Shown one piece after another: positions 41,601 through 56,600 of a DNA stretch of 64,000 bases; positions within the stretch are counted from its first letter, which is position 1; each line of letters opens with the position of its first letter. A model generated the notes under the pieces. The model saw only the letters and a list, made by a program, of their open reading frames with translations. It did not search any database and had not been told where the DNA came from. The DNA comes from Balaenoptera acutorostrata. Its lineage: Eukaryota > Chordata > Mammalia > Artiodactyla > Balaenopteridae. The DNA is taken from NCBI RefSeq assembly GCF_949987535.1, contig NC_080064.1, positions 46,643,937 through 46,707,936 of the forward strand. Reading direction: 5' to 3'. Made by a program: the position numbers and the translations under genes.

Positions 41601-44600
41601 GGAAAACAATACACAAAATCTACAAAAGCAAAAGCTGGTTCTTCGAAAAGATTAATAAAATGACTCAGAAAAAAAGAGAGAAGACTCAAATTAATAAAAT
41701 CAGAAATGAGTGAGGACACTACTACCAATTACAAGATAGTATATGAGCAAGTGTACACCAAACAAATTGGATAACCCAGACGAAATGGACAAATTCCTAG
41801 AAACATAACACTCTGGAAGACTAAATCAGGAAGAAATAGTGATTCCTTGCTATCACTAGCAAGAAGATTGAATCAATCAAAAACCTCCCAACAGAGAAAA
41901 GCCCTGGACCAGATGGCTTCACTGGTGAATATTACCCAACATTTAAAGACGAATCAATACCAACCCTTCTCAAACTCTTTCCAAAAAACTGAAGAGGAGG
42001 GTACACTTCCAGCAAACCTAACTCAACAGTACATTTAAAGGATTTAACACCTTGAACAAGTGAGACTGATAACTGGAATGAAAGGATGGTTCAAAATACG
42101 AAAATCAATCAATGAATACACTACTTTAACAGAATGAGGGAAAAAAACCCATGATCACCTCAACTGACATAGAAAAAAAAATTGACAAAATTTAATGCCC
42201 TTTCATGATAAAACACTAAACAAACCAGGAGAGTAAGAAAACTACCTCAATCCAATAAAGGCCACATATGAAAGCCCCACAGCTACTATCATGCTCAATG
42301 GTTAAAGACTGGAAGCTTTCCCCCACAATCAGGAACAAGGATGCCTACTTTCACTACTTCTATTTAACATAGTATTAAAAGTTCTAAGCAGAGCAATAAG
42401 GCAAGAATAAGAAATAAAAGACATCTAAATTGGAAAGACAGAAATAAAATGATCTGTTTGCAGATGACATGATTTTATATATGGAAAACCCTAAAGAGTT
42501 CACAAAAAAAAACTGTTAGAATAAACGAATTCAGCAAAGTTACAAAGATACAAAATCTGTACATAAAAATCAGTTTCATTTCTATATACTAACAATGAAC
42601 AAAGAAAATGAAAAAAGAAAGACAACAATTCCACTTATAATAGCAACAAAAAGAATAAAATACTTAGGAATCAACTAAACCAAGGGAGCAAAAGACTTGT
42701 ACAGTGAAAACTACAAACAATGCTGAAAGAAATGAAAGAAGTCTTAAATAAATCTAAAGATATCTTATGCTTATGGATCAGAAGACTAAATCTTGTTAAG
42801 ATGCCAATATCCAAAATGATCTACAGATTCAATGCAATCTCTATTAAAATATCATTGATGTCTTTCACAGAAACAGAAAAACCCATCCTGAAATTCATAT
42901 GGAATCTCAAGGGGATCCCCAAATAGCCAAAACAATTCTGAGAGATAAGAACAAAATTGGAGGACTCACACTTCCTGACCTCAAACTTACTACAATGCTA
43001 CAGCAATCAAAACAGGGAGGTACTGGCATAAAGCCAGACATACAGATCAAGGAATAGGAATAAAGAGCTCAGAAATAAACATGTATGCATGCATCTATGT
43101 ATGTGTGTAAATATATTATATATATATATTTTTTTTTTTCAAATGATTTTCAACAGAAATGTCAAAACCATTCAGTGGGGAAAGGACAGTCTTCAAAAAA
43201 ATGGTGCTGAGGTAACTGTATATCCACATGGAAAAGAATAAAGTTGGACCCTTACTTTACATCATACACAAAACAACTCAAAGTGGACCAAAAACCTAAA
43301 TGTCACAGCTAAACCAATAAAACCCTGAAAAAAACCAGGGGAGAAACTTCATGACATTGGATCTGTCAGTGATTTCTTGGATATGACACCAAAAGCCCAG
43401 GCAACAAGATAAAACAGATAAACTGGACTTCATTAAAATTAAATACTTTTGCATATCACAGGACACTATCAAGAGAGCGAAAGAAATCCCACAGAATGGG
43501 AGAAAATATTTGCAAATCATGTATATGATAAGGGATTAATATCCAGAATATATAAAGAACAACAAAAAACAGACAACCTAACTTAAAAACGAGGAAAAGA
43601 GGGACTGCGCTGGTGGTCCAGTGGTAAAGAATCTGTCTTCTAATGCAGAGGATGTGGGTTTGATCCCTGGTCAGGGAACTAAGATCCCACATGCCACAGG
43701 GCAACTAAGCCCGCGTGCCATGGACTACAGAGCCCACACGCTCTGGAGCATGCGTGCTGCAACTAGAGAGAGAAAACCCGCATGCCACAACTACAGAAGC
43801 CTGCGCACCACAACGAAAGATCCCGCATGCTGCAACTCAGACCCGACGCAGCCAAAAAATAAATAAAATAAAAATAAATTTTAAAAAAAATGAGGAGAAG
43901 ACTTGAACAGACATTTCTCCAAAGAAGATATACAAATGGCCAAATAAGCACAATGAGATACTCAAAATCACTAATCATTAGGGAAATGCAAAACAAAACC
44001 CTGAGGTGCACATCACACCCATCAGGATAGTTATTAACAACAGCAAACAGAAAACAAGTGTTGGCAAGGGTGTGGAGAATATGGAACCCTTACACGTTGC
44101 CGGTGGAAATGTAAAATGGTACAGCCACTGTGGAATGGTGGTTCCTCAGAAAAATCAAACATACAATTGCCATATGACCCAGCATTTCTACTTCTGGGCA
44201 TATACCCCAAAAAACTGAAAGCAGGACTCAAATTGATATTTGTATACTCATGTTCATAGCACCATTATTCATACTAGCTAAAAGGTGGAAACCAAATGTC
44301 CATCCATGGGTGAATGGATAAACAAAGCATGATATATACATACATTCAGTCTAAATAGAAATGAAACCCTGACCCACGCTGTAACATGGATGAACCCTGA
44401 AAATATTACGCTACGTGAAATAAGCTAGACACAAACGACAAATATTGTTATGATTCCACTTTTACGAGGTACCTAGAATAGTCAAATTCATAGAGACAAA
44501 GTAGAATGGTGGTTGCCAGTGCCTTGAGGGAGGAGGGAAATGAATGGGGAGTTACTGTTTAATGGGAACAGAGTTTCAGTTTGGGATGACGAAAAAGTTC

Positions 44601-47600
44601 TGGAAATGGACAGTGGTGATGACTGCACAATAATGTGTATGTACTTATTGTCACTAAGTTATACCCCCAAAATGGTTAAAACGTTAAATTTTATGTCATG
44701 CATATTTTGCTGCAGTAAAAAAAAACATAGCATATCTGAAAAAAAAAATCATCTCCATGATTGTCTTTGAACGGTCTCTCTTCATTTCCTTTGTCCATTT
44801 TTCTACTTGGCTAGCGGTCTTTTCTGGTTTATAACAGCTCTTCACATATATTAGCAAAATTGGCCTTCTATCTGTCATATACGTTATAAACCTATTTAGT
44901 CAGTTTAACTGACTTTTGACTCTACGGCATTTTTTTTCCACATAGAAAATTTTAATTTTTATGGAGTCAACTTTATCAGTCTTTTATCTAATGACTTCTT
45001 CCTGGGTACATAGTTTTAGTTGAGGATGCTAAAAAAGTTTTGGAGATGGATGGTGGAGATGGTTGCACAAAATTGTAAGTACACTTAATGCCACTGAATT
45101 GTACATTTAAAAATGGTAAAAATGTTAAACATTCTGTTATGTATATGTTACCACACTAAAAAAAAAAAAAGCCCAAGTTTGGATGCTTATATGTTAGGGG
45201 TTCAGAGTAGCTCTAACGTTTCTTCCCTCTAAGGGCTCTAATTTGTAAAGCATATACATACTGATTTCACAAATCTCTGTGGCACCTTCTAAGCCCCAGA
45301 GCAAGGGCTCGCTGGTAAAGCTGAATGAGAGAAACTGGCTTAAACTTGAGGTCAGTGTGGGATCTCTGATCTCCCAGCCTGGGCCTACACTGGGGCACCC
45401 CTGCATGCAGGCTTGCCTAAGGAGACAAGATGGGGCAGGCAGAATGGATTTACTCAAGTCATTCTCTGAGCCTGGACCTCAAGCCTTCTTCCATGCCCAG
45501 GCATGTATAAAACCAAGAAAGCAAGCTAGAAGGATACCCTAGTACCTCTAGACATGGAGTTATGAAGTAGGCTGAGCTAAGAAAGTGATGTACAAGTGGA
45601 CATGGGCAGTGCGACCTTTACACAGTGATCTGGCTTAAATAATGCAGCTTCTCAACCACCAGGTGAGTCCTCTTTCTCTCTGGGGTAGGTGGACCAGGAG
45701 GAGTGGAGGTGGGAGTTGGGGTGGTTGAGAGGAAGAAAGCCTGGTAATGTTTTCTTCTAACTCTTCTGTCCTGAATGGTCTCTTTCAGGGTACAAATGTT
45801 GGAAGAGGAAAGGAGAAAGTCTATCATCTCAATCATGCACTGTGGACTCTGGGGGAGCAGTACACAAATCATTATTCTCTTTCTGTACGACGTGAACTTT
45901 TTCATCTTTACGTACCTCTGATTGACTCCTCGCATAATACTAGTTGGGGACCAGAGAGGCAGCTGAGCAGTGAGAATCACACCTAGGAGAAACTGATTTG
46001 GCTTCTGCACATCTGGATGGGCTGAAGTATCTGTCTGACTAAGAGTATACAGTTGATCACAGGCAACACGGCGAATCTGAAATTACATTTTTAGTGGCAA
46101 AGGAAGTACATCAACCAACACTTACAGACTGCTTAAAAAATTATTTTCCTCCAAAGTCCACCTGTGAAGGATGCTGTAAGGGTTTGAGTATTTCAATCTT
46201 TAATGGTGAAGTTTACATTGAATAAACTAGGGCTAATTTAAAACAAGTGTAGTCTGGGAACTAATTTCCCAAATTATTCTAGTACTGTACTCTAATCAAC
46301 AGGTTTATAATTTAATGTAAATGACAATAAGGAAAAAACTCTTCTGCAAGTGCCTCAAAGTCAACTTTCAAGGTCATGTACAAAAATGAGGATTATAAAA
46401 TCTAATGAAAGTTCATGGCTTGAGGTTGGTCTTTCTTGATTTTGACCACCTTGTTGATGCTTAATGCTAGCTGCCTTGGCCAGGTATGGATACTGAACAC
46501 TGGCTGTAAGATTTTGTTATAAACAAATACAAGTTAATCACAGCACTAGTCTCTTAACTTTCAGTGAAATATGGAACAGAAAGGAGGGCAACAGTCCAAA
46601 TGGTCACTTTGCTTTCAGAGTGCTCTGTGGCCTCTTTGTCTGATTCCCCGAGAGGACTAAACACCATTCCTTCTATACTCCCCATAATGTCACACCTCTT
46701 TGTCTGATTCCCCAAGAGGACTAAACACCATCCCTTCTATACTCCCCACAATGTCACAGGTATCCAGAGAGTCCACGCAGAACAGGACCAAAGGGGCTTT
46801 TTATAAAGTAAAAAATCCTTACCTCAGCACTTGGTGATCCAAGCAGAATATCAATGATAAAATCAGCAACACAGGGCAAGTTATAGAAAGATGCTAATGA
46901 TAAGAATAAAGAGTATGGGAGCAGGGGAGGAAAATAAGTTAGGAAATGCATTTTCAAAATTTCAAAAACTTTGAATAATTTCTTAAGCTTAGCTATCTTA
47001 GAAATCATCTCTTCTTCCACACAGAATCAAATTCAGTGCCTCCACAACTGCACCCATGTCTCTGAGTCTATCCCATGAGAGCCTAAGGTGCTCAGGAGCA
47101 GGACCGTGTCTTGGTTATCTTCATACCCTGACATTTTTGCACGATGCCTTGTGCATACCAGTTACAGAATAAATGTCTTGCCTTGATAAAACTATCAATA
47201 CTTGTGAACTATAAAATGTACCCCACAATAAACTTACAAATGATAAAAAAGCTTGAAGTTATAATTTTTTCATCTTGATTTGAAAATATCTCTATAATTA
47301 AACAATTGCAGGAAAATCGAACTAAAACTATGGTATATGCTCAAAAGCATTTCATAATGAATTAGTTTCATATATAAGCCTTTAAAAGCATTTCTGCTCA
47401 AAGTAAATCATTTTTGATATTATTTAACTGTCCCATAAACATCTAACTTTTTCTATATGTTTATCTTGATATCTTACATGATGAGTTTGGATGTTATACT
47501 AAATACATAATGATCACCAATTCTATGAACAGGCGGTCTGAATCAGTAATAATAGTGAAGAATAGGGCTCTGATGTGTTGGTACAATTTTTAGAAGTGGA

Positions 47601-50600
47601 GTTGTTAAGACCTCATCCCTGAATAAGTATTTATTGAGGGCCTACTACACATCACACAGTGTTTGGGTGCTAAGGATTCAGCAGGGAACAAAATGAACAA
47701 AAGTCTCTGTTCTTAACGGAGCTTACCATCTAGTTGGGGAGGGGATAATGACAATAAACACAGTACGCAGAGAAATTATATTGTATGCGATAAAGTGACA
47801 AGTGATAGACAAAAAAAATAAAGGGTTTAGGTGATGGTGGGTGAGAGAAGGGTTGTGATTTCTTTAAAAAAGGCAGGGGAAGAACATACCAGGAATTAGG
47901 AACAGGCAGTGCAAGGGCCCTGAGGCAGGAATGTGCCTGAGTGTCAGGGAACAGCCAGGAAGCCAGGGTGGCTGAAGCACGGTGCATGAGGGGAGAGTGG
48001 GAGAAGGTGAAGGCACACAGGTGTCATGGGGGTGGATGGTGTCAGGCCTTAGGAAAGACCTGGCTTTCACTCAGTGTGAACCGAGAGGCCACTGCAAGGT
48101 TTTAAACAGAGGAGTGATACAATCTGACTTACATTTTAGAAGGTCCATTCTGGTTATTGTGTGGAGAATAAACTGCAAGGGTAGAAGCAGGGAGATTAGT
48201 CAGGGAACTACTGCTATAATCCAAGTAAGAGATGATGACAGGTCAGAGGGTGCTAACAGTGAAGGTGGTCTAAGGGGTGGAATCTAGATAGAATTTGAAA
48301 AAGGATGTGCTGACAGATTAGAAGGGTGTGAAAAAAAGGAATGAAGGATGTCTCCAAGAATAAAACTGCTATCAATTAAGATGGGAAATCTCTTGGGCGG
48401 TATGGGCCAGACCAGTAGTTCAGTTCTGGACATGTTAATTTTGGGAAGTCTATCTGATATCTAAGTGGAGACGTCAGGGGAGCGGTCCAGGCCGTAGAGC
48501 CAAATTTAAGTGTTATCAGCACACAGAGGGAATTTAAGGCTGTGAACGTGGATGTGATTATGTGGCAAGAATGAGTTCAGACAGAGATGAGGGACTGAGC
48601 CCTGAGGTGTCTAATGTTAAAAGTATGATTAGCAACAGCCCTAGTTTGCCAAAACCAACAATAAAGACAAAAGGGCAAATCTTAAGTTTCATAATTTTTA
48701 ATACTGGAGTCATTATCAGTTTAGGAATTGATATATAATTCTACTTCTATAGTTTATGACATACAACTTTGGGTTGTTTTAATTCCTCCACTAGATGGTA
48801 AGCTCCTGGAGAGTAGATATACTGCCCTATAACATCTACTGTGGAACCTTGTATACAGAAGGTTCTCAATAAATACTTGTTCAGAATTTAAGTACTCTAG
48901 CACTATTCTTACCTATTCCACATGCCAACTTTCCCCTTTGCCATTTCTATTAATATGACCTTATCTATGAAGGGATAGAAATAATTCCCAACAGAAACCT
49001 GGTCTTTTACTAAAAGAGATGAATGGCAAGTAAGTCTCCTGCATACCCAGTTGTTGGCTCCGAAGCTGCAAGCACGTAACAAGAAGAGACAAAGCCTCTC
49101 CCGCAATCAGTGAGTCTTTGGTGGACACGGACTGTTGTCGCACACAGATGCCTGCGTGCAGGGCTACCGGGTCCCCTTCACTTCCAGAGCTGCAATTGCT
49201 TCCTGGAAACAGGCAAGCAGAAGGTTACTGTGGATCCCACAGGACCCTTGAGATTATAATATCCTTTAATGAGTCCCATAATCCTCAAGTGAAAGTAAAG
49301 AGTTCAAGAAGACACTTTAGGCTAAGAAACAAGAGAGAATCACTTGATTTGAACCTCATTGCTCTGTACTTAAAACACATTTGGAACCATTAAAAAATAT
49401 GTTTATGAGGCAAAACTAGTTTCAGGTGATAGAAGTAAGAACATTGCAATTTTGGAGGCATGTGGGAGTCCTGGGGTATTAGAAACGTTCCTTATCTTGA
49501 TTTAGATGGGTTACACATATGTAAAAACCCTAAAAATCCTATATATTTAGCATTTCTGCACTTCACTGTGTGTATGTCATACAGTTTAAAAACTTTTTAC
49601 TATTGAGGTATATCCACACACATAGATTGAGCAGGGAAACCAAATGAAGCTGAGAAATAAAGCTATTTATAAAGGCCTAACAGAAAATAACAGGCCAAAC
49701 CAAGAAAATGATTTTTCCACATAAAAATTCTAGATGAATTTTTATTACAGCCACGATTATTGGCCTCACTATACTTTTACACTCAACAAGCTAAAACTCT
49801 GCTTGGTTTCTCTATATTCTGTATTTATAACCTTTTTTTCTTCTCTTAGTATGACATACGTAAACGAAGTATGCATATGCATACATGCATATTTGAATGT
49901 GCACAAATCTAGAGTGTTTATCTTGATGTTCAGAAACATTTAGTTTTAGCTTACGCTCAAAAACAAGAGAAAAGGCTTTCTTCTTTCTGTGACTCTGAAC
50001 AACCTATACAAAGATGATTCTTAGAGCTACTTCCTGCCCAATATTCTAATTACTTTATCCTTTTTAATCAGTACCTGAACTGCTGAGTCTGTTTCGAATT
50101 CCAGCAGGAAACAGAGAATTACTTTCTTTAATTGGTTGGCTACTCCCAACGAGGTCAAGCCGTCCTGCAGCTGCAGCCCATGACAATCTCATGAAACAAG
50201 CCACAGTAGACGTGAAATCACTGACTTCCATTGTCTAAGGAAGTATGGAAAGAGTGTTGTGAGAAAAGGTAGTACTTGAACACATCCCGCTGACTTCAAT
50301 AACCTCCTCCCAGTCTCAGTTTTGAGACTCGTTTCCCTCCAAGATCATCCACAAGATAGTCTTTTCCATGCTTCCATACTGTTCGAAGACTTTCACTACC
50401 CCTCTGCTACTTGTAATACAGAGACTCTACTCTCCATGTTCTGGCTTCAAATTACCCATCACCAATTTTATTTTCACAGTTTCCCCTCTTCCACATTCTG
50501 CGTTTTGGCCTATGCGAACCACTGTGTTACCACCCACACAAGTTCTGGCTTTCTCTCTAACTGCTCACGCCCTCCCTTTTGCTTGAACAACTATCCTCTC

Positions 50601-53600
50601 TCCAAGCTAATCTCTGTATATAGAATCCCTACCTATTCTTGAAGGCCTAGCTCAAATGCCACCGCCTACATAAAATCATCTGTGACAGCCACACATGAAG
50701 ATAATTTATTCCACCTCCCCTCACAGCCTGTAGAATGTTTTGCCTTTGTAGTTCTCTTATAGCATTTGGTATCTTCTACCTGAATTACAGTTATTTCTGC
50801 ACTAGTGATCTCTTTCTTACCATTAGCTTCTTGAAGGCAATATTCATGTCAGTAATTTTTATATCTGCACACCACCACCAGTGCCTTCTAAATAGGAGGT
50901 ACTTAATATTTCTTGAATACACAAATCACTTACTTGTATTGCGACTCGAGCAGCAGGGATGATTTCCTCAACCCTAATGGAAGACCTGTCAGACACTGAC
51001 AGCTGTCGGTAGGATGACTTTTCTGGGGTACCACATAAGGACATCTGCCTGCTTGTCTGCCGGCTGACATTTCGGAACGGGCGAGAAGTAAGTGCTTCTA
51101 TGCCGTCTTTGGTGAGGTCTTCCTCTAATAATGTCGGCAATGTTTGTCCCACAAGTAAAAATCTTAAAAGGAAACAAAAAGCTAGGCTTAGTCAAGGTCA
51201 TTTCATACTATTTTAAAGGATGGGATTTGGAAGAAAAAGTCAGGAATTGCCTTCTGAGACTAACGCAATATATTTACATACCTTGCAAGTTGTAGGCAGA
51301 TGGAATAAACTCCCTGCCTTGTTTCATAGTCTACTTCTGATGGGATGGAATCCCTCTGCATGACATTTACAACCAAACTTCAAAGAAAAGAAAAAAAAAA
51401 AAAGGCAGATATTAAAGACTTCTATTTCTTTCATAGGAAATTTTCTGTAAGTAATTTGATTGCTTATAAATGTTATCAGTTACTTAAAATTTCTACAAGA
51501 TCTTTACCTATAAATGGATCATACATATTCCTATTACAGTTATTTCCTATGGTACATATAACCCTCCTGGTCCATTTAGAATTAGACTCCTTCCTTAGCC
51601 AAAAAGATAACCAAGACAGAGTGTTTGGATGGTTCTTCTCACTGACTGGTTTTGAGTGTACCGATCAACTACTATCTTGGTACTAGTAGAACTGTCAATT
51701 CAAAAATATGTCCAGAATTGGTGTATTCCACAAAGCTTGTTTTTCATATCCACTACCACCTATATTGCTGCAAAAGCTTCCCAACTGTTCTTCCTGATTC
51801 TACTCTTGATGTTTCACCGCCAAAATCTATTCTCAAAAGATCAACCAGAGATCCTTTAAAAATGGAGGTCACCACGGAACTGCTCTGCACAAAATGCTCC
51901 CATGGCTTCCTATTTCCTTCATAGTAGCTTGTAAGATCCTGCATAACTGGACCTCTGGTATCTCTGCGACCTCATGCTTCCTACCCTGCCCCCTCACTTG
52001 GCCCCAACCACACTGGACCCTTGCCGGCTTCGCAGGCACCAGATTCGCCCACACAGGGGCTCGCACTGCATGCTCCTCTGGACAGCTTTCCCCCGTATCT
52101 CCAGGTCTTGCTCCCTCACCTCCTTCAGGTCTTTGTAAAATGTCACCCCATCAGTGAAGCTTTCCCTGATCACCCCACTGGATATCAAACCCTCTCCATC
52201 CACTCTTGTCTTATTTTTCTCTACAGCTCTTATCACCACCTGACATACACTTTTACTTCTTCGTTTATTGTTTGTCTTCTGTTCCAGACTGTAAGCTTCA
52301 TGAGGACGTGGGTTTTTGTTTCATCTATTCACTGCTCTGTTCCCAGTGCTTAGAACAATGCAGGCACATACGTTAACTGACATTCAAAAATAAGCCAGAA
52401 GTAAAATGCCTTTATTAGCACAGCTCTGTAATTGGCTGAGTGATCTGAAATGAGTTTTAGCCTTCTAGTTCCACTTCTCTGTTTCCCACACCCTTTATCT
52501 CCTCAAGGTCTCACCTAACTTCTCTTCCCCTGAAGGCCTCCAGACAGGAATTCCTTCAATTACCCTCTGCTCAAACTTCAAGTTGGTCTTCACTCCTTCC
52601 TCCCCCAGAGGAAATGGCATGCCTACTTCTTTCTGGAGCAAATCTACTTCCAACTGCCGTGGAACTTAGCCCCATCGGTTGATCATCCCCCTTACTTTTA
52701 TCTTTATTCTTTTCTTTTTCATCGGCCCCTTTTAGTCAGCCTACAGTGAGAATCAAGTCTTCTACAAATTAAAATCAAAACAGAAGAGCAAACTTTTCCC
52801 TCAGTTATTCTACCCTTCAAACTCCTGTCACCTCCTTCTTCTCACTCAACATAAAGCAGAGATTTCTACTTACTGATTCTGCTTCCCGTCCTTACACTTG
52901 CCACGCGACACTTGGCCAGCTGCTTATGCCCTACGGCTTTACTTACACACTGATGTCTCCCTGAACCTCTAGTGCCATTCTCCACTTCTCTTGAGAGCAT
53001 CATGTCCAAACCATCCCCTTCACATGACTCACAGGGACCTTGTGTGCAATCAAATTCTTGACTTTCTCAGTTTCCTCTATCTCGTTCCGTATTTATTTCC
53101 CATATGGATTAAAGATTCACCATTCACTCACTCTCCCAAGCTAGAAATCACAGGCCATTTTATAAATGTTCCTACCCTGTATCTAGTCATAAAGATGTGC
53201 CTATTTCACCTTATAAATGTCCTTCTACCACACTGTCCCATATTTAGAAACTGTCACCTCTCCTCTGGAACAGTCATAGTTCTTATAGTTCTCCCTGCCT
53301 CCAGCCGCTCCCTCCCACTTCCATTCATCTTCTCCACTGTAGCCAGAGTAACTGCTCTAGGTAACTCCTGGCTTAGAAACCTCCTGTTTTTCCATGGTCT
53401 ACAAGATAATGCTGAAATTCCTCAATGTGACCCCTCTTTACATATTTCTCTCCTTTACCCTTTGCTCTAGCCTCACGAGGCAACTGTACTTCCCAAGACA
53501 GTCTATGATGCTTTCACTCATCCCCACCCCACCTCTGGCTTAGAGTGCCCTTTTCCCCTTATTTACCTAGGGAATGGCGACTCATCTCTCAATTCCTAGC

Positions 53601-56600
53601 TCAAATGTCACTTTCTGGGAAGCATTTCCTACTCTTATTATCCTAAGCAAATCTAACCATTTAACCACTGCTTTCTTCTCCACCCCACAAAGCACTTTTT
53701 ATAAGCCTCTGTTTTGATACTTACAATAACTGTTTGTTATTCTTTATTAAACCATGAGGCTCTCAAGGGCAGGGATAATATCTTTGCATCCCCAGCACTA
53801 ATGCCTTGCACAACATAGATTACCGACAATCAGATTCACCTTATCTCAAACTGATGTGGGAATGAACAGAAACAGTAAGCCTTCTCTCCTCTACTCGAGA
53901 ATTTCCCTCACTACCAGAGAGGAAAGAGACATGCTTCTGTCAGTTTTCCAAATAATGAAAAGTTATAAAATGAGTTAAAATATTCCAAAGACTAAAACAT
54001 CATTCCTTCTTATTATAACTCTTATAATGCTTCACATAATGCCTTGTAAGAATAAGCAAGGCTTAGCAGGAGAAATTAACTAAAATAACTAGATTCGTTT
54101 TCTGCAATTCATATAACATAATATCGAGACTCTAACCTCAAACCTCCTGCTTTGAGGAAGTTCTCACAAAAGGATTTTGCACAGTTTCTTGCCATGTCAT
54201 CATCAGCTGTTGGCATGAGTTTGGAGCTTAGAACCTTGGAAAAAGATAAGCACAATTAATCATCCCAACATTTCCAGTTGAAATTACTCCTTTATACTAG
54301 GTAAAACAATCAGACAATTTGAGTCAGAATCTCTTTAAATGCTGCTCTTTTTTTTACCCCCAGTAGTATAAGGAGGCTGATATTTCACAAATAAAATAAT
54401 CACATTTTCCAAGTTCCATTTACTTAGCATGAAAAACCTTTCTGTTTTTAAGAGAGCTGGTGTATTCTTCTTTTTATGAAACCAGCAAATGTGAAGGTCT
54501 CAGGCTCCCAGACTTAGATAAGAGCAGGTAACATTATATGTTATGCTGATATGTTCTAGAAAAAGTATATAAACTAAAGTCTTATAAAACAGCCCATTTA
54601 TTATAAATGCTGGATGAGTTGCCTGATAATGATTCTAACTCCTATTTACTGAGCACCTATCTACAAAGTACTAGGCATAAGGTGAGGTACTTAACATGCA
54701 TCCTCTCTTAATCTCACTATGCATAGCACAGGTATTTTATTTTACAGGTAAAGACTGAGACCTGAGAGTTTAAGTGACCTCCCACCCGAGGTCACATAGT
54801 TAGAATTCAAGTCCAGATGTGCCTCACTCTAATACCCATGCCCCTTTTATGACACTGCAATACCCACCTAAAGGAAAGCTCAACTAAATATTCTGGTATA
54901 GTAGAGAATTATTTCACATAAATAATCATACTGTGGTATGAGACTACGAATCTAGCTCACATTCTAGTTTCACCACCGACTAGCTGAAAGATCTCAGATA
55001 TGTAATTTTCCTTTTTTGCCTCAGGTTTCTCATCAGGTAAATGAGGACAATAATTACCTTTACCAGAGGATTGTTTGTAAGTAAGATAACACAAGCTTAA
55101 GGTGCTTTAGTACAAGCACTGGCACAAAACAATTGCCCAGTAAACAACTGCTTATTTAGTAACGACTTTTAAAAAAATTTTAAAGCTCACTGCCGCAGTT
55201 TTCCCAAGGTTTTAATCTAGATGTAATTCAAGATCTTTTTCTATTCAAAAAAATCTGCTACTATGAACCTATTAGTTTTACGAGCTTAGATTTTTAATGT
55301 GGTATTTTTGTTTAAAGATGCTTTCTTCCTAAGCTGCCCTTTGGGAGACAGGCTCCCCAGCCTCAGATCACAAGCATCACACAGGAGAATGGGAACCCTG
55401 TGCTATCCTAACCCCTCCCGAATGTCAACAGCCACATGCACACACTCCCCATGCTTAATGGACGATTTAGTGAAGATGGAAGGTTTCTCCAAAGGAATGG
55501 GTATTTGGAATATCCACTTTGAATTTTCCTAGTAGGCAAACATAAGTTAAAGATCGAAATGCAAGGACATTAACCTTGCAGGTAATAGTAAAAATAAGTG
55601 CTCTGCGAGTGTTAGGTTTTCTACATTTTTTGTGTCAAGCAAAAGAAAACCTATCAGAGGAATTTCCAGTTAATCAGAAGTCGTAAAATTATACCGGAGA
55701 TAATTTATATAACCCTTTGGCTCTAAGATAATGCAATCTAGGTAGCCAATGACAAGCCAGACCCCCTGTCGGGCCATTCTGTTTCTCTGGGTGCTCTCAA
55801 ATGTGGGTGTTAAAATTTACACCTTAACTTTTTGAGACAATCATTCAAAAGCAAATGACAAATCTGGCAGTAATCGTAAGATGCAAATTTCATAAGCTTG
55901 AGTTAGCCAAAAGTTTCTAGGTAATTTTCTGTTTTGGAATATTGTATGTATTTTTAAACGTCTGCAAGAAATAAGGACATATTTTATTTTTAAAATATTT
56001 GCTAGATATTTTCTCCTTTTGAACCCAACAAATGTTTTCACAAGAATGATTATTTTAAGGCAAATATGAAATGTTATCACAGCTCCACCATATAAATGAG
56101 TGAAACATAAAAATGAATGAATGTAATTTTATACTCCAAATTCGATTGTTAGATGAAATAAAACTTGGAAAAAATGCCCAAGCAGGTACCTTCCTACCAA
56201 TTATGACCTTTGTTGTGATTCAAAACCTACTGAAGATAAATGGTAATTTGATGATTAAGGTTGCTTAGGCACTGATCTGGATTCCTTAATAAATAACTGA
56301 CTGGATAGAACATCTTAGGGCAAAGCAAAATCATTCAGGGCTTTATTTTCTCCAGATCTTAAGTGGCCTGAGGGTCTAGCCCCTCACCCTCCAAGAGTGG
56401 GCCACTCTCCACACTGCTTTGTTACTGCTTTCATTTCATGCCTCAGCCTATCCAGCCTCCCCTATGTCTTACTCATAAGATCTTGGAGCAATTATCTTGT
56501 CTTTTCAACTCTGACCCTTTAAATACCACAAAGACTTGTAGACAGTAAACAGTTAGGAAATGTTTACTGAACTAAATCTACTAGTTTAAAGCTACTATTG

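Noticed and set aside
52991..53470. 159-codon plus-strand open frame, the longest non-exon frame outside the mariner
   Set aside because: Lies within a decayed LINE2 copy and shows no intact protein domain.
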